DNA from: Dyadobacter pollutisoli
GTDB taxonomy: Bacteria; Bacteroidota; Bacteroidia; Cytophagales; Spirosomataceae
Direction of reading: 5' to 3'
Assembly: GCF_026625565.1 (NCBI RefSeq)
Contig: NZ_CP112998.1
Span: 1,800,501 to 1,864,500, forward strand
DNA: 64,000 nucleotides
Part shown: in pieces, positions 9,966-19,545 of the stretch
Numbering within the stretch: the first letter of the stretch is position 1
Layout: every line of letters starts with the position of its first letter
The notes under the pieces: generated by a model
The model's input: the letters and a program-made list of their open reading frames with translations, nothing else
Told to the model about the DNA's origin: nothing
Databases searched by the model: none
Program-made: the position numbers and the translations under genes

Positions 9966-12386
9966 TTAGCCTCCTTTGATCCTGTTCAGTTCGTCTTCCG
10001 TGCCAGACCTGCGGTTTCGTGCAGCTTTGATTTCTTTACTGCCAAATCTGTAGTTAAAATTAAGTTTCAGCATCTGTCCTTCAAATCTGAACCGCAGGTT
10101 GGTTTTGATACCCGCATACTCTGAATGGTAGCCGCCTTTTGCGGTATGGAAAACGTCGCTGAACGAGAGTTTCAAGGTAGCATTATCCTTCCAGAATTTC
10201 TTTTGCACACCGGCATCCACCATACCCATAGCGAGGTTGTAGTCGATGCGGCGATAAGGAGAATTATACCAGCCCGTGAGTTCCAGCGTCCAGTTGTTTT
10301 TTAGTTTGAATGTGTTCTGTCCGTTCAGGTTAAGGGCCGTGGTGCGGTTGTTAATGGTCAAGCCGTTTTCGAGTCCGGCTTTCCAGATGTTGTGGTAACC
10401 GCTCACATTGAAATAGATCTCCCACCATTTGGTAACAGGCAGGTTAACACTGACATCCAGGCTGAAACTTTGCGAGTAATCCAGATTTCGGGGAATAAAA
10501 TAAGTGCGGCTGGTATCATAAGGAATCCTTAGCCCCACCACCGGAAACCGGGTTCGCCGGTAGCCCAGCGAGGTGGTTAGTTTGGCTTTGTAAACGTGTG
10601 TCAGCTTAAAACTGTTGGCGTATTCGGGCCGTAGGAACGGGTTGCCTTTGGAGTAAACCAGCTCATCGATCCGGTACTCAAACGGGTTCAGGTTCTGGTA
10701 GCTCGGGCGGTTGATCCGCCGGCTGTAATTGATGTTCCAGGTGTGGTTTTTCGAGGCTTTGAAGGACAATGCAGCACTGGGGAAGAAATTGAGATAAGTT
10801 GTGTCTACTTTGTCCAAATCGTTGTGCTTGAAGCTGGTCAAATCACCGATCGATTGTGTGTTTTCAGCCCTCAAACCAGCCTGTAAATCCCACTTTTTGC
10901 CAAGGGGGACATTGTAATTGATATAGGCGGCATAAACCCGCTCGGTGTATTTGAACCGGTTACTTCGGTTGGTATCAATGACCTCGGTGTTGCCAAGCAC
11001 ATTGAAAAAGTCGAATGTGTTATCGGATTTTACGTCCGAAAGCTTGAAACCGTAGCCGAGTTTTCCTTTTTTGAGGGGTTGTTCGTAATCCGTTTTGAAT
11101 GATTTGATAATGATCTCCACGGGCGTTTTACTCACATAATTTCTTTCCATAGGCTCGTCACTGGTGATCCTGAAAAAGTATTTGTTGGGCTGATAGCTGA
11201 TGCCTCGCGAGGTGAATATTCCGTAATCGGCATCGATATTGAGCTCGTGGCCGGTGGTGTCGGCGTAGCGGTAGTTCAGGTTTATATTGAGGTTTTTGTT
11301 TTTCTCGGGGTTGGAGGTTTGGGAAGAAAGCAATAGTGAGTCGGCGGTAGGTTGGAATTTTTTACTGATAAACGTTTCACTTTCACCACCGCCATTATGA
11401 TTGCTCACGCGGCCATTGGCACTGAATCCAATCGTATTTTTGGAATTAATAAAATAGTCTGCCCCTATTTTAGCACTGTGGGTAGTGTCGCGCCATATTC
11501 CATGCCATATCTTGTTGTAAGCCACATTGTTGAGGACCTGATCGTCGTAGGTAGTGTTGTGCCAGGCCCCGTGGTTGTAGCCATAGGAACCGAATATGTT
11601 GAATTTTTTGTCCCGGTGGTTCAGGTTCAGGGAAGCATTGTATTTGGGTGTTATCCCAAACATCGCCCCGAGGCTCAGGTTACCATTAGTACCCAGTTTG
11701 ACATTCTTTTTGAGACGGATGTTAATGATGCCCAGGTCGCCGGCCGCGTCGTATTTGGCCGAAGGGTTGGTGATAATTTCAATAGCCTCAATGTCGGCGG
11801 AATTCATGCTTTTGAGCGTCGACGCAAGGTCTTTTCCGCTCATTGGCGACGGCCGGCCATCAATGTATATCCTAACGCCGGTTCTTCCTTTTACCATAAT
11901 ATTCTCATCCTTATCCACTTGTACGCCAGGAGATTTTTGCAGCAGATCAAGAGCATTCGACCCTGTGGAGTTAATGCTGCCTTCGATGTTGAATATCAGC
12001 CTGTCGCTTTTTACTTCGATGAGCGGCTTGGCGGCGGTGACTTTGACCTCATTCAGTTGTTTAGTATCTGCAAGCAGGGTAAAAACCGGGAAGTCGAGGT
12101 CTTTACCGGTTATATGGAACACGGGAGACTGGAAAGCCTTGTTGCCTACTGCGGAGATCTTAATAAAGTAGGTTCCTGCATTGATGCCGGTGAATTTGAA
12201 AACCCCGCCTTCATCTGCGACGTCGGCTTTTATAAGGGAAGAGTCTTTTGCGTTATTCACTGAAACGGCAGCAAAGGGAACAGGTTCATTTTGCTGGCTT
12301 TTAACCCGCCCGCTGACATTGAAATTTTGTGCGAAACAGGAGCAGGATAAGGTGGTTAAGAGGAGTGAGAGTAAAGTATTTTTCAT
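9966..12386 (-). CDS. TonB-dependent receptor-like outer-membrane barrel protein
   Basis: An 806-residue outer-membrane protein. A signal peptide ends near CSCFAQN (residue 20). A carboxypeptidase-regulatory-like domain follows (VSGRVKSQQNEPVPFAAV, residues about 24-105), then a plug domain (about 125-225; VRIYIDGRPSPMSG and ITNPSAKYDAAG), then a barrel of the OMP_b-brl_3 type to the C-terminus. This branch of small receptors is common in Bacteroidota; the cargo is unknown. It has no SusD partner. It diverges from the hybrid sensor gene with 112 bp between the starts, so the sensor may control it. Confidence 0.88.
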   Translation of the reverse strand: MKNTLLSLLLTTLSCSCFAQNFNVSGRVKSQQNEPVPFAAVSVNNAKDSSLIKADVADEGGVFKFTGINAGTYFIKISAVGNKAFQSPVFHITGKDLDFPVFTLLADTKQLNEVKVTAAKPLIEVKSDRLIFNIEGSINSTGSNALDLLQKSPGVQVDKDENIMVKGRTGVRIYIDGRPSPMSGKDLASTLKSMNSADIEAIEIITNPSAKYDAAGDLGIINIRLKKNVKLGTNGNLSLGAMFGITPKYNASLNLNHRDKKFNIFGSYGYNHGAWHNTTYDDQVLNNVAYNKIWHGIWRDTTHSAKIGADYFINSKNTIGFSANGRVSNHNGGGESETFISKKFQPTADSLLLSSQTSNPEKNKNLNINLNYRYADTTGHELNIDADYGIFTSRGISYQPNKYFFRITSDEPMERNYVSKTPVEIIIKSFKTDYEQPLKKGKLGYGFKLSDVKSDNTFDFFNVLGNTEVIDTNRSNRFKYTERVYAAYINYNVPLGKKWDLQAGLRAENTQSIGDLTSFKHNDLDKVDTTYLNFFPSAALSFKASKNHTWNINYSRRINRPSYQNLNPFEYRIDELVYSKGNPFLRPEYANSFKLTHVYKAKLTTSLGYRRTRFPVVGLRIPYDTSRTYFIPRNLDYSQSFSLDVSVNLPVTKWWEIYFNVSGYHNIWKAGLENGLTINNRTTALNLNGQNTFKLKNNWTLELTGWYNSPYRRIDYNLAMGMVDAGVQKKFWKDNATLKLSFSDVFHTAKGGYHSEYAGIKTNLRFRFEGQMLKLNFNYRFGSKEIKAARNRRSGTEDELNRIKGG

Positions 12387-12498
12387 AGATGGCTAATTGT
12401 CCGTATAGCGCAAAGAGTGAGAATTAGTTTTAATGTTGCATCCATGGAAAATTTTATATTTTTAACATGAATTAGACACCCGATCGAATAGGGAACGC

Positions 12499-15400
12499 AT
12501 GAGACCAATTGTTTGCGGAGTTGTAGTCTGCTTTTTTCTGATAAGCCTTACCGCAAGTTTTGCCCAACCGCAGAACCCTAAATTCAGACGTTTGACCACA
12601 GACCAGGGACTTTCACAAAGCCATGTCAGCTCGATCCTGAAAGACCGCAAAGGATTTATGTGGTTTGCCAGTGAAGACGGGCTGAACAAGTATGATGGCT
12701 ACAAATTCACCCATTACAAACACGATCCGGAGAACGAAAATACAATTACCGACAGCTTCGTCCTGGACCTTCTGGAAGACAAAAACGGGACGCTCTGGGT
12801 GGCGACGGAAAGAGGGCTGGACCGTCTGGACAGTGAAAAGGACCGGTTTGTCCATTATAGCTACGGCGGTGTCAGAATGTCCGTCAATACCCTCTTCAGC
12901 GATAGCAAAAACAGGCTATGGCTTGGCACTGATCGTGGGCTGCTGCTGTTTAACCCGCAGGAATCTACTTTTAAACTTTATCAGCAGCAGTATAGGGAGA
13001 GTAAGGGCAGGTATGACTTCATTACCAGTATTGCCGAAGACAAAAAAGGGATTTTATGGGTCGGTACTGAGGGCGGACTATTTCAGCTTGATGCTGCAAA
13101 AGGGAATCTTATTGAATATAAGGGCTTACCGGGTAGAAAGGACGATATCGGCACGGATTGGATAAAGGCACTGCACGTTGATCGTAATGGGAATCTTTGG
13201 GTGGGGACGCACGGAAATGGACTCTCCCGATTCAATTTTGCGGAAAACAGCTTTCATAATTTCTTGTATGACCCTCGCGATCCATCCAGCGTAGCGCATA
13301 ACGACATACTGTCCTTTATGGAGCAAAAGAACGGGGACCTTTGGGTAGGCACCGAAAATGGAGGAATTTCAGTGTTTAGCCCCAGATCACAGCGATTCAC
13401 CACTTACGTCAATGATGTAAACGATGCCAGTTCACTTAGCAACAATTCGGTGTATTGTATTTATCAGGACGATGCACAAAATATCTGGATTGGGACCTAT
13501 GCTGGTGGCGTTAATTTCTTGCCTAAGTTCGGGCCCAAATTTGAATCTTATACACAAAAGGTAAATACACCAAATAGTTTAAGTAACAATACCGTTTTGT
13601 CGATTTGCGGTGATAGCAAGGGGGACAATATCTGGATTGGGACCGACGGTGGCGGGCTCAATCTCTTCAACAGGAAAACCAAGTCCTTTTCATTTTTCAG
13701 GCATAACGATAAAGATCCGGGTTCGATTAGCAACGACTACGTGATTTCGATTGTATGGTTGAATGAGGATATGCTCGCCCTGGGTTTTCACAATGGGGGT
13801 TTTGATTTGTTTAACGTAAAAACAGGAAGGAGCATCCATCACTTACCGAAGGAAAATGACTCAAACAGTTTATCTATCTCGGATGTAAACAATTTATTTA
13901 CTGACAGGGACGGTAATCTTTGGATTGGGACCTGGAAGGGCGGGCTGAATTTTTACGATGTAAAAAATAAAATTTTCCGACGTTTCCGTCATCAACCTTC
14001 GGATAAAAACAGCCTTAGCGCCGACATTGTAACGACAGTTTTTCAAGATAAAAAGGGAGATATCTGGGTGGGCACGTTCAATGGGCTAAATCTGATGAAT
14101 TCAGCCAGAACTGGCTTTAAACACTACCAAAGTGATCCCAATGACCCCAGCAGTATCTCAAATGACAATGTACAGTCTATCATAGAAGGCGAAGATGGTA
14201 ATTTGTGGTTGGGAACGGTAGGTGGAGGGATATGTTATTTCAATAGGTCCACACAAAAATTCACATCTTTTACAGAAAAGAATGGACTGGCTAGTAATGT
14301 CGTTTTTGCGATTCAAAAAGATAAGAACAACCATTTATGGTTGAGTACCAACAGAGGGATTTCAAGGTTTAATCCCAAGAACAAGGCTTTCCGCAATTTC
14401 GGTATTTCCGACGGGTTGCCGGGCAATGAGTTTAGGGACAATTCGCGTTTTCGGGCCAGCGACGGGGAGTTGTTTTTCGGAGGTATCAACGGGTTTATTA
14501 CTTTTTATCCAGATAGCCTTCAATTTAATGACTTTGTCCCGCCGGTATATCTGACCGATCTTTTGATATTTAACAAACAGGCATCTATCACCAATGAGGA
14601 CCGGACCGTGCGCAAGCAGATCGGCGAAGCGAAAACGATTACGCTGGACTATTCCCAGTCGGTTATAACATTCGAGTTTGCCGCATTGAACTTCAATATC
14701 CCCGAAAAGAACCAGTATGCCTACAAGCTCGAAGGTTTCGACAAGGACTGGAATTATTCGGGAAACAAACGGACTGCAACTTATACCAATCTTGACCCCG
14801 CGACCTATGTTTTCCTTGTAAAAGGATCCAATAATGATGGTTTGTGGAATACAAAAGGTGTCGCTGTGACTCTGATCGTCCGGCCGCCTTTTTGGCTTAC
14901 CTGGTGGTTCAAGCTGGCATCTGCGCTGGCGGTGATCGGGCTTACAGCGGCATTTTATAATGTAAGAACTTACACGATTAGGAAGCAGAAAAGGGATTTG
15001 GAAAAACAGATCCACGAACGTACCACACAGCTGGAACATTCGATTCTTGAAGAAAAAAAGGCGGTACAAAAAGCAGAACTTGCCAATAGCGCCAAAAGTT
15101 CGTTTCTCGCAACGGTAAGCCACGAGATCAGGACGCCGATGAATGGTGTGATCGGGCTGGCGTCGCTGCTGTCGGAAACTGAGCTGACGGATGAGCAGAG
15201 GAATTTTACCGAATCAATACGATCTTCCGGCGAGGACTTGCTGAGGGTAATCAATGACATTCTCGACTTTTCCAAAATAGAGTCGGGGAATATGGAACTG
15301 GAAGAGGGAGAATTCAATCTCAGGCATTGTGTGGAAGAAGTAATGGACCTTTTTGCGGGAAGGGTAGGCGAGTCGCCCGTGGAGTTACTTTATCAGATCG

Positions 15401-16677
15401 ACGCAGCTGTTCCGGCCATTATCGTGGGTGACAGGCTCCGGCTCGGTCAGATACTCAAGAATTTGATTGGCAATGCAGTCAAATTTACCCGGCAAGGAGA
15501 GATATTCCTTAAAGTTAAAAACTTGTCCAGTGATGATAAAAACATCCTGAACCTGGGGTTTGATATATCTGACACCGGGATCGGAGTTGCACCCGATAAG
15601 CTGGATCGGTTGTTCAAGCCTTTCTCGCAAGTGGATTCGTCCACGACCCGACAATATGGGGGAACGGGGCTTGGGTTGGTAATTTGTGAGAAACTCGTAC
15701 GGCTGATGGGTGGTGCAATGCGGGTGGAAAGTAAGCCGGGTAAGGGAAGTAATTTCCATTTTTCGGTAATGGTGGGCAAAAGTGAGGAGGTGCCGGCTTC
15801 CGAGCTTGACTTTACGGGCGCGGTTCCAGACCAATCGAAAATATTGATTGTAGATGATTACGAGAACAGCCTTCACCTGCTGAAAGACCAGCTGGATGCT
15901 TGGCAGTTTAAGACCGTAGTGGCCAGCAGTGGAAAAGAGGCGCGCGCGATCCTGTCACAGACCAATGATATTAATCTGGTGATGACGGACCTTGTTATGC
16001 CAGAAATGAGCGGGATGCAACTGGCGGACTACATTCACGAGACTTATCCTCACATTCCCGTGGTACTTTTGACTGCCCCGGGGGCCAGTATCAGCAATAA
16101 TAACTCTGGGTCGGTCCGTACCGTTCTAACCAAACCCGTTAAGCAACAGCTTCTTCTGAAAATGGTCGTTTCGGAGCTTGGCAGGCACCGGAATGGGGCG
16201 CTTACTGCCAATACTGAGCATGATGTTCCTAAAAAGAAACTGCATTCCGATTTCGCGGTGAATTATCCATTGTCTATTCTGGTCGCAGAGGATAACAAAG
16301 TCAATCAGATCGTGATTATGAACACGCTAAGCAAGCTGGGTTACCGTGCAGAAATGGTAATGAACGGCCTGGAAGCGCTGGACAGGGTAACTGAAAATAC
16401 CTACGATGTTGTCTTAATGGATATGCAAATGCCTGTCATGGACGGCCTGGAAGCTACGCGGCTGATCAAAAGGCATCATCCCGTAAACCCGTATATCATC
16501 GCACTCACGGCTAATGCGCTTCAACAGGACAAGGATAAATGTTTTGAAGCCGGGATGGACGATTATATCAGTAAACCGGTGAATCTGGAAGAGTTGATGG
16601 TGCTTCTTGAAAAATGGTCGGCGAAGCTCAAAACTCCTGCGCACAACGCTGCGCACAACAATGCCCGAATTTGGTAA
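12499..16677 (+). CDS. Hybrid two-component sensor with 14-blade propeller input and two receivers
   Basis: A 1392-residue hybrid sensor kinase. After a signal peptide (ends near SFAQPQ) there are 14 Reg_prop propeller blades with motifs of the form LWVGT..GGL, up to about residue 690, then a Y_Y_Y domain (about 715-790) and one membrane segment (about 800-820). In the cytoplasm there are HisKA with H875 (TVSHEIRTPMNG), an ATPase domain (about 965-1090), receiver 1 with D1164 (VMTDLVMPEMSG) and receiver 2 with D1308 (VLMDMQMPVMDG). Unlike classic hybrid sensors of Bacteroidota it has no AraC DNA-binding domain at the end, so it must pass phosphate to another protein or act by other means. It is divergent from the receptor gene at 9966-12386. 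Confidence 0.93.
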   Translation: MRPIVCGVVVCFFLISLTASFAQPQNPKFRRLTTDQGLSQSHVSSILKDRKGFMWFASEDGLNKYDGYKFTHYKHDPENENTITDSFVLDLLEDKNGTLWVATERGLDRLDSEKDRFVHYSYGGVRMSVNTLFSDSKNRLWLGTDRGLLLFNPQESTFKLYQQQYRESKGRYDFITSIAEDKKGILWVGTEGGLFQLDAAKGNLIEYKGLPGRKDDIGTDWIKALHVDRNGNLWVGTHGNGLSRFNFAENSFHNFLYDPRDPSSVAHNDILSFMEQKNGDLWVGTENGGISVFSPRSQRFTTYVNDVNDASSLSNNSVYCIYQDDAQNIWIGTYAGGVNFLPKFGPKFESYTQKVNTPNSLSNNTVLSICGDSKGDNIWIGTDGGGLNLFNRKTKSFSFFRHNDKDPGSISNDYVISIVWLNEDMLALGFHNGGFDLFNVKTGRSIHHLPKENDSNSLSISDVNNLFTDRDGNLWIGTWKGGLNFYDVKNKIFRRFRHQPSDKNSLSADIVTTVFQDKKGDIWVGTFNGLNLMNSARTGFKHYQSDPNDPSSISNDNVQSIIEGEDGNLWLGTVGGGICYFNRSTQKFTSFTEKNGLASNVVFAIQKDKNNHLWLSTNRGISRFNPKNKAFRNFGISDGLPGNEFRDNSRFRASDGELFFGGINGFITFYPDSLQFNDFVPPVYLTDLLIFNKQASITNEDRTVRKQIGEAKTITLDYSQSVITFEFAALNFNIPEKNQYAYKLEGFDKDWNYSGNKRTATYTNLDPATYVFLVKGSNNDGLWNTKGVAVTLIVRPPFWLTWWFKLASALAVIGLTAAFYNVRTYTIRKQKRDLEKQIHERTTQLEHSILEEKKAVQKAELANSAKSSFLATVSHEIRTPMNGVIGLASLLSETELTDEQRNFTESIRSSGEDLLRVINDILDFSKIESGNMELEEGEFNLRHCVEEVMDLFAGRVGESPVELLYQIDAAVPAIIVGDRLRLGQILKNLIGNAVKFTRQGEIFLKVKNLSSDDKNILNLGFDISDTGIGVAPDKLDRLFKPFSQVDSSTTRQYGGTGLGLVICEKLVRLMGGAMRVESKPGKGSNFHFSVMVGKSEEVPASELDFTGAVPDQSKILIVDDYENSLHLLKDQLDAWQFKTVVASSGKEARAILSQTNDINLVMTDLVMPEMSGMQLADYIHETYPHIPVVLLTAPGASISNNNSGSVRTVLTKPVKQQLLLKMVVSELGRHRNGALTANTEHDVPKKKLHSDFAVNYPLSILVAEDNKVNQIVIMNTLSKLGYRAEMVMNGLEALDRVTENTYDVVLMDMQMPVMDGLEATRLIKRHHPVNPYIIALTANALQQDKDKCFEAGMDDYISKPVNLEELMVLLEKWSAKLKTPAHNAAHNNARIW

Positions 16678-16902
16678 ACGCTGGTTTTAGTATTAAACTC
16701 GAACCGTCATTGCTAAGTATTGCAGTACAAAGCGTGGCAATCATTGTTTTATCCAAAATATTATACTTAAACCTTCAATTGTTTCCTAAAAAACGGCTGC
16801 TCGTTAAGTACCAGGGACTGATCAGTCGTTTTGCTTCGCTGATGACGACGCAATTTTCAAAATTTTTTAACAATCAAATTCCTTTAACCCTTATCAACTT
16901 AA

Positions 16903-18513
16903 ATGAAACGCAGAGATGTTATAAAAGACTTATCGCTGCTTCCGCTTGCAGGAAGTGTGATAATGCCTAAAAAACCAGTCGCCGGAATGGTTTTGGACAA
17001 AGCCAATGTTGCGGCTAGCAAGGAAATCTACCAGGCCATTGGCGTGGAACCTATTATCAATTGCAGAGGCACATTTACCATCATTGGCGGCTCCATTGAA
17101 AGGCCGGAAGTAAGGGCTGCAATGGACGCTGCGGCTCAGGTGTTTGTACAGTATGATGAGCTGGCATTTGGGGCTGGAAAGCGCCTTGCTGAGCTCACAG
17201 GGGCAGAATGGGGGATGGTGTCGGCTGGTTGCGCTGCGGGTATGAAGCACGTAACAGCAGCCTGCGTGACGGGAGGAAATCCTGAAAAACTGATACGTAT
17301 TCCCGACCTTTCCGGATTCGAAAAAACGGAAGTGATCATTCCCGCCTACTCGCGTAATGTATACGACCACGCGCTGCGTAATGTGGGTGTGACGCTCATC
17401 ACAGTTGACTCTATTGAGGAGCTTGCCAATGCAATCAGTTCCCGCACAGCGATGATTTACCTGATGGCTGGGGATGAATCCATGAGTGGGCCAATGTCAT
17501 TGGAAGCGATCTCGAAAATTGCAAAAAGGAAGAATGTACCCGTAATGATCGATGCGGCCGCAGAGGACCTGACTATCCCGAATGTCCATTTGAAAATGGG
17601 TGCGGACGTGGTGATTTATAGTGGAGGAAAAGCATTATGCGGCCCGCAATGCGCCGGGCTTGTACTGGGCAGGAAAGACCTGGTGATGTCGGCATGGCAG
17701 GCTAGCGCCCCTCACCACGGGCCCGGCCGCGATAACAAAGTGGGCCGTGAGGAAACAATGGGCATGGTAGCCGCTGTGGAAGCCTGGACCAAACGGGATC
17801 ACGCGGGCGAATGGAAAAGATGGCTTTCCTGGCTGGATAACATTTCAAAAAGGGTGTCAGGAATTGAGTCCGTGAAAACAACGGTGGTGGAACCCAAAGA
17901 ATTATCAAACAGAACACCTCAGCTGCGCGTTTCCTGGGATCCTGCTAAGTTGAACATTACAGGCGAAGAGGTTGCAGAATTGTTTGGCCGCACCAAGCCG
18001 CGTATTGCGCTGGGAGGTGGAAGCCGCGCAGGCGAAACGTTCATTTCGATCACGACGGGCCAAATGCAGCCTGGCGATGAGAAGGTAGTTTCTGATCGTT
18101 TGGTGGAGGTTTTATCGCAAAAACGTACGCCGCCGAAAACAGAGATGGCTGCTGCCGCTGTTTCATTGAAAGGGCACTGGGAAGCTACTATCGAATTTTT
18201 CTCCAGCAAAAGTACCCATACGCTCATGATTGAACAGGACGGCAACTGGCTGCATGGTTCTCACAAAGGGGAATTCAGCGTGCGTGAATTGCTGGGTACG
18301 GTGGAAGGAAATGAGTTCAAAATGCGCAGTACCGACCGACAGCCGGGCGATGCGATCACATTCCTGTTTTCGGGGACAGTGAAAGATGACGTCATGACTG
18401 GTTCTATCTATATGGGAGAATATATGACTGCAAAATTCACCGCAAAAAAATACAAGTTCAAATACAAGAGAGAGAAGATCTTCATCCCTTCCGGCCCGCC
18501 ATTGGCGACCTAG
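16903..18513 (+). CDS. SelA-like PLP-dependent enzyme with twin-arginine-type leader and extra C-terminal domain
   Basis: A 536-residue protein. The start MKRRDVIKDLSLLPLAG resembles a twin-arginine leader, so export is likely. Residues about 40-420 match the SelA-like branch of fold-type I PLP enzymes (relatives of L-seryl-tRNA selenium transferase and D-glucosaminate-6-phosphate ammonia-lyase): IINCRGTFTIIGG, the cofactor loop SAGCAAGMKH, and the probable Schiff-base lysine K243 in YSGGKALCGPQ. Residues about 440-536 form an extra beta-rich domain (KGHWEATIEFF, GSIYMGEYMTAKF) of a kind found attached to other Bacteroidota hydrolases. The reaction is probably a lyase or aldolase step on an amino or sugar acid (inference). 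Ended by its own terminator. Confidence 0.82.
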   Translation: MKRRDVIKDLSLLPLAGSVIMPKKPVAGMVLDKANVAASKEIYQAIGVEPIINCRGTFTIIGGSIERPEVRAAMDAAAQVFVQYDELAFGAGKRLAELTGAEWGMVSAGCAAGMKHVTAACVTGGNPEKLIRIPDLSGFEKTEVIIPAYSRNVYDHALRNVGVTLITVDSIEELANAISSRTAMIYLMAGDESMSGPMSLEAISKIAKRKNVPVMIDAAAEDLTIPNVHLKMGADVVIYSGGKALCGPQCAGLVLGRKDLVMSAWQASAPHHGPGRDNKVGREETMGMVAAVEAWTKRDHAGEWKRWLSWLDNISKRVSGIESVKTTVVEPKELSNRTPQLRVSWDPAKLNITGEEVAELFGRTKPRIALGGGSRAGETFISITTGQMQPGDEKVVSDRLVEVLSQKRTPPKTEMAAAAVSLKGHWEATIEFFSSKSTHTLMIEQDGNWLHGSHKGEFSVRELLGTVEGNEFKMRSTDRQPGDAITFLFSGTVKDDVMTGSIYMGEYMTAKFTAKKYKFKYKREKIFIPSGPPLAT

Positions 18514-18533
18514 TTTGGGGAGGTAGCAAAACA

Positions 18534-18558
18534 AAAAGAGCAGCTAAGCTGCTCTTTT
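18534..18558 (+). terminator. Rho-independent terminator after the SelA-like gene
   Basis: Eleven-base arms AAAAGAGCAGC (18534-18544) and GCTGCTCTTTT (18548-18558) with a three-base loop TAA. Symmetry lets it also end the small minus-strand gene at 18568. Confidence 0.9.
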
Positions 18559-18567
18559 GCATTTAAT

Positions 18568-18714
18568 TTATGATGAAGTGTTAATAAGTTGCTTTGCTAT
18601 AAATTCCTTTGCCTCTTTGGCAAGCAATTCTTTCAGGTGCTTGCCCTTCCATTCGTCATAGTACCAAATCCATACCATTTCTTCTGAGACGATAATGTAG
18701 TGCAACTCTTTCAT
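18568..18714 (-). CDS. Small uncharacterised protein, 48 residues
   Basis: ATG at 18714 opens 48 codons to TAA at 18568-18570 (starts MKELHYIIVSEEMVW, ends KQLINTSS). The product is a compact charged peptide with an aromatic centre (WIWYYDEWKG) and a predicted C-terminal helix rich in Lys and Glu. I do not recognise a family. Reasons to think it real are a clean gap otherwise lacking a gene, a -7-like box (CAAATTTA on the plus strand, 18740-18747) at the right distance, an inverted repeat over that box, and a terminator immediately beyond the stop. Chance cannot be excluded at this length. Confidence 0.5.
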   Translation of the reverse strand: MKELHYIIVSEEMVWIWYYDEWKGKHLKELLAKEAKEFIAKQLINTSS

Positions 18715-18739
18715 GATTCCGTTGATTTGAAGTGTGGAT

Positions 18740-18783
18740 CAAATTTATGGAATAATTCCTTTATTTTGGAAATAATCCATAAA
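18740..18783 (-). promoter_or_regulatory. Candidate promoter with overlapping imperfect operator for the small gene
   Basis: The minus strand carries TAAATTTG (18740-18747), a TAnnTTTG match, 25 bp before the start codon. Arms 18744-18759 and 18768-18783 pair at 14 of 16 positions around an 8-bp spacer and overlap the box. Confidence 0.35.
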
Positions 18784-18831
18784 TATTTTTTAGAAAAACC
18801 TGGAAAGACTTGAAATGACGGTCAGTTTGGC

Positions 18832-19164
18832 TTAACGAATGTATTCCAGAGTCTGGTGAAGAGAAATGTCTTCATGCGAAGAATCGTAAAGGCATTCTCC
18901 GTTTTTCACGATCAGCAATTGGGGAGATTCGTGCTCAACCTGAAAAGTGCTGGCGATAGACTGGGATTCTTTGCGGTTAGCAATGACATCTACAATGTAA
19001 ACAGGCACTTGCACATTGGGGACCGAATTTACATCAGATTTGAGCTGACGGTATGCCATCAGGCTGGTCATGCACCTGGGGCTATGTTTATAAATGATGG
19101 AGTACTCGCCGGAGTTGTAAATATTCTGTACTTCCTCTTCACTACTAATGGTTATCCAATTCAT
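18832..19164 (-). CDS. ytxJ: Bacillithiol system redox-active protein YtxJ (monothiol bacilliredoxin)
   Basis: A thioredoxin-fold protein of 110 residues from the chosen ATG (MNWITISSEEEV); an upstream start at 19230 would add 22 residues not typical of the family, whose members are near 110. The active-site region reads YKHSPRCMTSLMAY: a single Cys where thioredoxins have CxxC, which defines the YtxJ monothiol class. These proteins remove bacillithiol from oxidised protein thiols (family knowledge), and many Bacteroidota make bacillithiol. VEHESPQLLIV carries the expected cis-proline (SP). It stands alone on the minus strand with an A/T-rich upstream region. Confidence 0.85.
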   Translation of the reverse strand: MNWITISSEEEVQNIYNSGEYSIIYKHSPRCMTSLMAYRQLKSDVNSVPNVQVPVYIVDVIANRKESQSIASTFQVEHESPQLLIVKNGECLYDSSHEDISLHQTLEYIR

Positions 19165-19271
19165 ATTGTTGTTCAAAAAAATCGCCATCTTTCGTACTGG
19201 CTTACCGAACAACAACAAAAAAGCCCTCATTCATTCCCCAAGCGCGTAAAAAAAGTATAGGTAAGGTTACT

Positions 19272-19304
19272 AATATTAATATTTTCCTTAAAAATATTAA
19301 TATT
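19272..19304. repeat. Perfect A/T-only inverted repeat in a divergent promoter region
   Basis: AATATTAATATTTT (19272-19285) and its exact complement (19291-19304) flank a five-base spacer. The surrounding gap (19165-19545) has no gene. A weaker repeat, ACAGCTTA/TAAGCTGT, lies at 19462-19489. Confidence 0.55.
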
Positions 19305-19545
19305 CCAATCAATTTGAAGACTATGCTGTTTTAAGTAAAAATATTGTTTTCCTCCTATTTTACAATTGATTATATTTAAATGTCGCAAATAATCAGATGA
19401 TTGTTTGTGAAATAATCCGCAAGTAAAAATTTTCCCGGTAGCCGCACTGCCCGACTTTTGTACAGCTTAAAATCACTATTCTAAGCTGTGATCAAATCCT
19501 GTAACCGCATTCTCCAATTATTCCAACCACTAAATTATCATTTCT

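Noticed and set aside
11352..12263. Long plus-strand frame of 303 codons inside the receptor gene
   Set aside because: It is antisense to a well-supported outer-membrane receptor and its translation shows no domain, so it is a shadow.
14362..15123. Minus-strand frame of 253 codons inside the hybrid sensor
   Set aside because: Antisense to the Y_Y_Y/kinase region, rich in Cys and Arg without family likeness; a shadow.
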